From contig CAMLFI010000001.1 in the NCBI GenBank assembly GCA_946479225.1, positions 1-31,201 on the forward strand: 31,201 nucleotides of DNA, read 5' to 3'. This stretch comes from an uncultured Mucilaginibacter sp. GTDB taxonomy: Bacteria; Bacteroidota; Bacteroidia; Sphingobacteriales; Sphingobacteriaceae. Position numbers and translations under genes: made by a program. Shown here piece by piece: positions 25,807 to 31,201 of this stretch. Below the pieces are notes generated by a model that worked only from the letters and a program-made list of their open reading frames with translations, was not told the DNA's origin and ran no database searches. Each line of letters begins with the position of its first letter. Within the stretch, counting starts at the first letter, position 1.

Positions 25807-26601
25807 ATGAGAAAACATTTTTGGTGGCTATGCTGCGTTTTTTTGATGTTATGTGTTACGGCAATTAGCTGGGCACCAGCAGAAGGAAAAAAAGCTGTAG
25901 CAATTACAAATAATAAGACTTCTTCAGCTAAGGAATTATTCAATGAATATGTTAGCACCGTTTATCAGGCCGCAAGCCTTAATCAATCGGGTCTTAGTCA
26001 GCAAGTATTTGAAAAAGCTTTAACCGGCTATTTTAATCTGAAAGCTGCCAATAAATTATCAAAAAACAGCTCTGTAATAACTGTTGTTGATTTTACAAAA
26101 TCGAGCCGGGAAAAACGTATGTGGATTGTCGATATCCTGAACAAGAAATTGTTGTTAAATACCTGGGTAGCCCATGGGCAGGGAAGTGGAGGTGATATGG
26201 CCGATCATTTTTCGAACACTAATGAGTCGCACCAAAGCAGTCTTGGTTTTTATATAACCGATGATGTTTATTTTGGTAAGCATGGTCGGTCATTAAGATT
26301 AGATGGCATGGATGAAGGTTTTAACACTGCAGCCCGTAACCGCGCTATTGTTGTTCACGCTGCTGATTATGTTAGCCAGGGAGCAATAGCTCAATTGGGC
26401 CGCTTAGGCAGAAGCCACGGTTGCCCGGCAGTTTCTCCGGAAGTTAGTGATATGGTTATCAACACCATAAAAGGTAAAACATTGTTGTTCATTAACGGCA
26501 ACGAGCGTAATTACACATCAAAGTATTTGAGTGATGCGTTCGAAAGTAATTTTGCTTTGAACGATGCGTCGACAGAAACGGATTCACTTCCAAAAATTTA
26601 A
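25807..26601 (+). CDS. L,D-transpeptidase catalytic-domain protein (YkuD_2 type)
   Basis: Exported cell-wall enzyme, 264 residues. An N-terminal hydrophobic signal (about 5-22) precedes a helical linker and the catalytic domain (about 88-245). The active-site motif is GRSHGCPAVSP, with His204 and Cys206; a second conserved histidine is in AIVVHAADYV (H184). The pattern WIVDI, AHGQGSGGD, SSLGFYIT is that of the murein L,D-transpeptidase catalytic-domain family (PF13645), distinct from classic YkuD. Convergent with a classic YkuD-type gene, with only a palindromic terminator between. Confidence 0.92.
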   Translation: MRKHFWWLCCVFLMLCVTAISWAPAEGKKAVAITNNKTSSAKELFNEYVSTVYQAASLNQSGLSQQVFEKALTGYFNLKAANKLSKNSSVITVVDFTKSSREKRMWIVDILNKKLLLNTWVAHGQGSGGDMADHFSNTNESHQSSLGFYITDDVYFGKHGRSLRLDGMDEGFNTAARNRAIVVHAADYVSQGAIAQLGRLGRSHGCPAVSPEVSDMVINTIKGKTLLFINGNERNYTSKYLSDAFESNFALNDASTETDSLPKI

Positions 26602-26621
26602 AAGATACATCCAATTATAAA

Positions 26622-26665
26622 CTATAAAAAAGGCGCTTTGGTTAACCAAAGCGCCTTTTTTATAG
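26622..26665. terminator. 44-bp perfect palindrome, bidirectional terminator
   Basis: Every base from 26622 to 26665 pairs with its partner around the centre GTT-AAC (26643/26644). The GC-rich AGGCGCTTTGG arm is flanked by runs of A and T on both sides, so it works in both directions for the two convergent transpeptidase genes. Confidence 0.93.
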
Positions 26666-26678
26666 CCCTTGTTATTAA

Positions 26679-28208
26679 TTAGGTTGATATCATTTTGTTC
26701 ATGTGCGCGTAAAGCACAATATCCAATCCGTACACATCATTTCTAATCTGCAATGTACCGGTTTCGTCTACCCAACAGGTTATGTATGTTATATAGACAG
26801 GTACCTTTTTAGGTAAACCTATGTCGGTTGACTCTGTATTATTGTTGCCCATTTCTTTCACTATTCTATCATATTTTTCTCCCGGGCCAAACAAAGCGAG
26901 CGCCAATTCCTGTGGTTTTTCTACACGTACACAGCCATGACTTATAGCACGGACTTCTTTGTTAAAAGCAAGTTTAGCCGGAGTATCGTGCAGGTAAACG
27001 CTGCTTCGGTTGTTAAACAGGAACTTTATTTTGCCTAACGCGTTACCATCGCCGGGGCGCTGTTTGAATGAATATTCATCGCCGCTTGCAGTAGACCAAT
27101 CAATCGTTTCAGGATTCTCCACCTTATTTCCACCTTGGTAAACATCTATGCCTTCGTTGTCCAGGTAATAGGGATCTTGAGCGGCTATTTTCATTATTTC
27201 TTTGGTGGCGATACTTTCGGGTATGTTCCAAACCGGATTAACCTGCACGCTGTGGATCATACTGTTTAATTGTGGGGTTTCGCGGGAGAACGGGCGATCA
27301 GTTTTATCACTTTCATCGTACTCAACCAGGTTGTCTAAATTATCAACGTTTCGTCCCTCACCAACGCAAACCTTCATATTCAGCGTTGATCTGCCATTTT
27401 CCATAACATCTAAACGATAATCCGGAATGTTAACCATAACATATTTACCATCGCCGATTGGTTTGTTCTTCCAACGTAATCGTTCCATGTTTACCGCAAG
27501 GGTACGTTCTGCTTCTTCGGTAGTCATACCAGGCACTTTAATGCCATTTACCAAAGCTTTTTGCAAAGCCAGGTATTGAGGGTCTTTGGGCTGTATACTG
27601 TCCAAATAACCCTTTAAATTGGGTGTACGGAAAACCTGTAACATAGATACACTGTCGGGGCGTTTGGTGTCAGTAAAATAACGGGCGTATATACGGCGCG
27701 GACTTATTACGCCAAACTGCAGGGCATTTGAATAGTTTACCAAAGCATTTGCAGATAAAAGTTCTAACTCAGCAATATCATGATAAGCTTCATCCAACGT
27801 TTTGATAGCTTTTTTATCATGCAGTTTATTGATTAACTCGTTGATCCGGTCGGCTTGAAACATTTTGGGATTTAAGCCATGAGCCTTTGCCTTTAAAAGG
27901 TATTCATTTGCGGGGTTAAATTGTTCTTTTATAATGTGATCCATCACAAAAACGGCGTCGTAGCCATTGTTTTCGTAGAAGGGAAGTATCACTTGCGATT
28001 GTTTTATTCTCGCTTTTTCATCTGCCAGTAACTTTTGAAAAACCGGTGCGAAACCTTCGGGAGTTACATCTTTAAAAATCTTATTTTTGGTTGCATCAAA
28101 AAGTTGTTTGCCCATATCAGACCGGCTTTTTTTACAGGCCTGAAAGGTTAATGTGGCTGCTATTAACGCTAAAATGAAATAGCGGTTTATTAGTTTAAAA
28201 TTTATCAT
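26679..28208 (-). CDS. L,D-transpeptidase lipoprotein (YkuD/YcbB-like)
   Basis: 509 residues, lipoprotein signal with lipobox FQAC (Cys25). The long N-terminal half (about 30-250) is helical, with a degenerate peptidoglycan-binding-like part (YLALQKALVNGIKVPGMTTEEAERTLAVNMERLRW), as in YcbB/LdtD. The catalytic domain (about 255-460) has YVMVNIPDYRLDVMENG, VQVNPVWNIPESIA, SVYLHDTP and the active-site motif ISHGCVRVE (His424, Cys426). It probably makes 3-3 cross-links in peptidoglycan or attaches proteins to it; the substrate is inferred. A possible -7 box TGCATTTG (28240-28233) lies 24 bp upstream. Confidence 0.95.
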   Translation of the reverse strand: MINFKLINRYFILALIAATLTFQACKKSRSDMGKQLFDATKNKIFKDVTPEGFAPVFQKLLADEKARIKQSQVILPFYENNGYDAVFVMDHIIKEQFNPANEYLLKAKAHGLNPKMFQADRINELINKLHDKKAIKTLDEAYHDIAELELLSANALVNYSNALQFGVISPRRIYARYFTDTKRPDSVSMLQVFRTPNLKGYLDSIQPKDPQYLALQKALVNGIKVPGMTTEEAERTLAVNMERLRWKNKPIGDGKYVMVNIPDYRLDVMENGRSTLNMKVCVGEGRNVDNLDNLVEYDESDKTDRPFSRETPQLNSMIHSVQVNPVWNIPESIATKEIMKIAAQDPYYLDNEGIDVYQGGNKVENPETIDWSTASGDEYSFKQRPGDGNALGKIKFLFNNRSSVYLHDTPAKLAFNKEVRAISHGCVRVEKPQELALALFGPGEKYDRIVKEMGNNNTESTDIGLPKKVPVYITYITCWVDETGTLQIRNDVYGLDIVLYAHMNKMIST

Positions 28209-28309
28209 AGGATCTGAATGTAATATATTTTACAAATGCAATACCTATACCATTAATGCTATTTAGCAGAATAATAATTAATCTACTTATAAAAATATAT
28301 TAAATATTT

Positions 28310-28825
28310 ATGGCAGAACAGCACCAGCGCGAAGTTTGGTTAAGAGGGCCGCTGCAAGGCGTGCCGGCGTTATTGCAACCCGTTGCACATGCTTTGTTGC
28401 AGGCAAAGGAAGAAGTTAACAGGCTGATGGTTGATTTTCCGGAAATACTGTTGTGGATAAAGCCTATAAATATGGCCTCGCCGGGATTCCATATTCAGCA
28501 CATGACGGGCGTAATAGACCGCTTATTTACTTATGCTGATGATAAGGCGCTGACGCAGCAACAACTTGATTTTTTGCATAACGAAGGTGAACCGCCCCAA
28601 AAAGAGGACAGCGTTGCAGCAATATTAGATGCGTTTAGTAAGCAGGTTGATAAAGCCGTTGCTAAATTAAGCACCGTTGATGAGGCTACGGTTACCGAAG
28701 TGAGAGGAGTGGGCAGGGCGCAAATTCCATCGACAGTAATAGGTTTGTATGTGCATACAGCCGAGCATATTATGCGTCATTCAGGGCAGCTTTTAGTTAC
28801 TGCCCGAATTTTAAAAGGCGGCTGA
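28310..28825 (+). CDS. DinB-family putative metal-binding protein
   Basis: 171 residues forming a four-helix bundle. The likely metal triad is H64 (in HIQHMTG) with H153 and H157 (HTAEHIMRHSGQLLV), typical of DinB/YfiT-like proteins, many of which act as thiol-dependent transferases. Function of this copy is not known. It is convergent with the GH9 gene, whose stop is only 12 bp away. A decayed copy of the same C-terminal sequence lies on the other side of the GH9 gene. Confidence 0.88.
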   Translation: MAEQHQREVWLRGPLQGVPALLQPVAHALLQAKEEVNRLMVDFPEILLWIKPINMASPGFHIQHMTGVIDRLFTYADDKALTQQQLDFLHNEGEPPQKEDSVAAILDAFSKQVDKAVAKLSTVDEATVTEVRGVGRAQIPSTVIGLYVHTAEHIMRHSGQLLVTARILKGG

Positions 28826-28837
28826 TGCCGTCATAAT

Positions 28838-30613
28838 TTATTTAGTATAACCTGCCGAAGTTTTTAGTGCCTCAATGGCATTTGCTAAATAAGCAAATGG
28901 CGCATTCCAGTTAATAGCTATTTCGTTAGAAGCGTAAGCCTCGTCATTATCAGATAATGCGCGGTTAGGTATTTTTGTAGGTAAGGGTACCTTATCTTGT
29001 TGGCCTGGGTTTGGTCCGCCCGATAAAAGGCCCGGTACAGGATCAATAATACTATCGGCAACAGATTGACGATGATGGGGGTGCATAATGGATTTATGGC
29101 CAAATCCGGTAACCAGTGAGTAACTTGTGCCATTGCGACCTAGTATATAATCTAAATTGGCTAAGGCAGCGTTTAGATATTGCTTGTTTTTTGTTACTAA
29201 ATAAGCGTTTATTAATGCTATTCCCTGATTGGCAGCAACCGAACTACTTCCCCATATAAAATCACGATTTGATCGCCCCATAGCCGTTTGATATGCTGAT
29301 AGGGTAGCAGGATTTGATAAGCTATCAGCAAAAGCAGTGAGTTTATTGGTTAATATTGGTATAATAGGTTTTAAAGAAGGAGTTAAGCTATTGCGATTAC
29401 GTAATAAACTGTAGTAAGCTAGCATACGTACCCGCGACCATGTTGGTATTAACAAGCGAATATTATCCAATGCTAAATTTTTAAGATAACCATCATCTTT
29501 AGTAGTGATATACAATTCAGCGGCGGCCCAGTCCAATTCATCATCAAATCTGCTATCACCATAACCACCGGTAACTATCTTTGGTTCAAATTGTTTATTC
29601 ATGGCATTCTGGTTGTAGGCCATTTTAGGATTGGCCAATGCCCATTGCCAGGCATTTAATGCCGCTTTAAGGCACGAATCGGCTAAACCGGGTACTTGTT
29701 TTTCAAAAGGTTTTAAAATTCTGCTGGCCTGTGCCATTACAGCTGCAAAATCAAGTGTGGCTGCGGTGCCTTTTTGTACTACATAACGTGGTTCAGTAGC
29801 CTTATCGGGCATTATCATGTCATCAAATGACGCATTGGTTAATTTATTATACACACCACCATCATTTGGGTCCTGCATGGCTAACATCCAGCGCAAGTTC
29901 CATAAACATTCATCCAGTACGTCAGGTAATTGGTTGTTGCTTTCGGGAATATTTAAATAAACGGTTTTCATGTGTGTCGGGAAGTCTTCATACAATGAAA
30001 ACAGCGTACCCATAGTAATACCGCTATTAACCATATAGCTATTATAGTCACCCGCATCGTACCAGCCACGTGAAACGGAAATTTTACTTCCTGCAGGCCG
30101 CTTATCACTCGCGGCCGATGGGTGTATCAATACATCATTGCCCATATGCCCGGCTGGTCTATTCCATTTGCCCGCATATTTTTCATGTAATGGGATAGAA
30201 GCTCTTTGGTAGTAAAATCCTTTTATGGATGCCGCCGCTACTTTTTGATGAATATCAATATTAATAGTAAACGGATAGCTATAATTTGCATCAGGCACAT
30301 TTAAAGTATAATTTCCCGCTTGCTGTAAGGGTGAGAAATCAGCCAGATAAATAGTTCTGCCAGATAGATCAGGCTTTGCCGATGGCGTCAGTGTGCCGCT
30401 AAATACTGTTTTATGATTAGCTGATTGTATGGTAAATTTTTGAGTATGATCTGTAAGTACTATTGCCGTCTTTGGCGCTTTTGGATAAAATCCCAATTGG
30501 TTTAGGCGAATGCTATCTGATGCAGGTAAGCCAGATTGAGCGTTTACAGATGCCCCGGCAAAGATGCAGATGCTAAATAGTACACCCGCAAAGATGTTGA
30601 AGTGGTTTTTCAT
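28838..30613 (-). CDS. glycoside hydrolase family 9 protein (endoglucanase-like)
   Basis: Exported beta-glucanase-type enzyme, 591 residues. Signal peptide to VNAQ (residue 26), then a CelD-type immunoglobulin-like domain (about 34-118, IRLNQLGFYPKAPKTAIV), then the (alpha/alpha)6 catalytic barrel. The catalytic aspartates lie in GWYDAGDY (186, 189) and the proton donor Glu564 in YASNEIAINWNAP; HPHHR (511-515) is the usual substrate-binding motif. All key residues are present. No carbohydrate-binding module or SusCD pair is next to it, so it is probably an isolated glucan-degrading enzyme. Substrate is inferred from family. Confidence 0.95.
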   Translation of the reverse strand: MKNHFNIFAGVLFSICIFAGASVNAQSGLPASDSIRLNQLGFYPKAPKTAIVLTDHTQKFTIQSANHKTVFSGTLTPSAKPDLSGRTIYLADFSPLQQAGNYTLNVPDANYSYPFTINIDIHQKVAAASIKGFYYQRASIPLHEKYAGKWNRPAGHMGNDVLIHPSAASDKRPAGSKISVSRGWYDAGDYNSYMVNSGITMGTLFSLYEDFPTHMKTVYLNIPESNNQLPDVLDECLWNLRWMLAMQDPNDGGVYNKLTNASFDDMIMPDKATEPRYVVQKGTAATLDFAAVMAQASRILKPFEKQVPGLADSCLKAALNAWQWALANPKMAYNQNAMNKQFEPKIVTGGYGDSRFDDELDWAAAELYITTKDDGYLKNLALDNIRLLIPTWSRVRMLAYYSLLRNRNSLTPSLKPIIPILTNKLTAFADSLSNPATLSAYQTAMGRSNRDFIWGSSSVAANQGIALINAYLVTKNKQYLNAALANLDYILGRNGTSYSLVTGFGHKSIMHPHHRQSVADSIIDPVPGLLSGGPNPGQQDKVPLPTKIPNRALSDNDEAYASNEIAINWNAPFAYLANAIEALKTSAGYTK

Positions 30614-30649
30614 GATTTATATGGTGGTACTAATATACCAAAGAACTTT

Positions 30650-30733
30650 ATAGTTGGTGTTTTAGTTATTCATACCGTCTAACACGTAATGGCGCATTCC
30701 GGACAACTACTAGTAACCGCGAGGATTTTAAAT
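30650..30733 (+). pseudogene. decayed 3' remnant of a DinB-family gene
   Basis: Reading the plus strand in frame from 30671 gives IHTV, stop (TAA, 30680-30682), HVMAHSGQLLVTARILN. This matches the end of the intact DinB protein at 28310-28825 (VHTAEHIMRHSGQLLVTARILK), with 12 of the last 13 residues identical but most codons differing at synonymous positions. Upstream the similarity fades (IVGVLV versus VIGLYV) and is then lost 37 bp from the GH9 start. So this is the tail of a separate, older homologue, not a recent copy of the neighbour. The last bases overlap the stop codon of the MFS gene. Confidence 0.8.
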
Positions 30734-31201
30734 AGCTGCCTTGATCATTATCCTATAGAGATAATAATAACCAATTGCAGCAGCGAAACTTACTCCGCCA
30801 AAAATCCACCATAATAAATTAAATCCGCCGTAAGCTATTACATTACTCCCAAAAAACGGGGCTACTATCTGAGCTGCCGACCATGACATGCTGTAGAGTG
30901 CCGCATACTCGCCACGATTGTGGGGTGTTGTACGGCTGATCCAAAACGAATTCATGAAAGGCATGGCAAACATCTCGCTGAAGGTGATCAATACGATTAT
31001 GATTATCGCAGCCGCTGCGCCAGCCGGTAATATATTCAATAGTATGTAGGTAACACCCCCTAATGCCACACCACCGATAATATAAACCATACGATTGCGC
31101 CGCCCTTCCAGTTTATGTATCATTACCATTTCAATCACTACTATCAAAAGGCCGTTCAGTGCCATCAGGAAACCGATAAATCGCTCGCTAAAGTGCCATT
31201 C
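30728..31201 (-). CDS. MFS transporter, C-terminal part (5' end beyond right edge)
   Basis: 158 codons are in the window and the frame stays open to the edge, so the start is outside. At least four to five membrane helices are seen: FIGFLMALNGLLIVVIEMV, MVYIIGGVALGGVTYILL, AAAIIIIVLITFSEMFAMPF, YSMSWSAAQIVAPFFGSNVI and WWIFGGVSFAAAIGYYYLY. The loop motif HKLEGRRNR between helices and RTTPHNRGEYAALYSMSW match the C-terminal half of MFS drug or metabolite exporters. Substrate unknown. Its stop overlaps the DinB-like remnant. Confidence 0.88.
   Translation of the reverse strand, partial: EWHFSERFIGFLMALNGLLIVVIEMVMIHKLEGRRNRMVYIIGGVALGGVTYILLNILPAGAAAAIIIIVLITFSEMFAMPFMNSFWISRTTPHNRGEYAALYSMSWSAAQIVAPFFGSNVIAYGGFNLLWWIFGGVSFAAAIGYYYLYRIMIKAAI

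Overview
The window looks like chromosome of a Bacteroidota bacterium, most likely family Sphingobacteriaceae (a Mucilaginibacter- or Pedobacter-like genus; this is inferred from protein style, not from a search). The signs are TonB-dependent receptors with an N-terminal carboxypeptidase-regulatory-like domain, GH97 and GH9 glycosidases, many lipoproteins, a YkuD_2-type transpeptidase, and promoters of the Bacteroidota type (TTG, about 19 nt, TAnnTTTG), several of them within a few bases of the start codon. There are no rRNA or tRNA genes, insertion sequences or CRISPR arrays that I can see.

Layout. 1-8094 (minus strand): the 5' part of a TonB-dependent receptor resembling metal (ZnuD-like) receptors, preceded by a small His/Cys protein; a DUF3185-like small membrane protein; then a complete tripartite RND efflux operon read as small His-rich protein, adaptor, pump, outer-membrane factor. 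8246-12089 (plus strand): a trpD-trpF-trpB-trpA operon whose leader encodes a 17-residue peptide with three consecutive Trp codons, followed by mutually exclusive antiterminator and terminator hairpins, that is, a ribosome-mediated trp attenuator. trpE, trpG and trpC are not here. 12090-12457 is a gene-free stretch with hairpins and a tandem decamer repeat. 12458-16090 (minus): a 1210-residue protein combining carboxypeptidase-like, macroglobulin-like and TonB-plug segments but no beta-barrel, with a repeat-rich upstream region. 16283-16765 (minus): a CinA C-terminal-type amidohydrolase. 16944-18890 (plus): a GH97 glycosidase with retaining-type catalytic residues. 18997-19518: a small lipoprotein. 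19581-22199 (minus): a second, complete TonB-dependent receptor. 22520-25584 (plus): mgtE, a MntA-HepT (MNT/HEPN) toxin-antitoxin pair, and bioB. 25807-28208: two convergent L,D-transpeptidase genes around a 44-bp perfect palindrome. 28310-31201: a DinB-family protein, a GH9 endoglucanase, a decayed DinB-like 3' remnant, and the 3' part of an MFS transporter gene.

Most genes are separate housekeeping or envelope functions. The linked groups are the efflux operon, the trp operon, the toxin-antitoxin pair, and the two cell-wall transpeptidases. The most informative non-coding element is the trp attenuator at 8290-8403. The most informative sign of genome remodelling is the DinB-like remnant at 30650-30733 on the far side of the GH9 gene.
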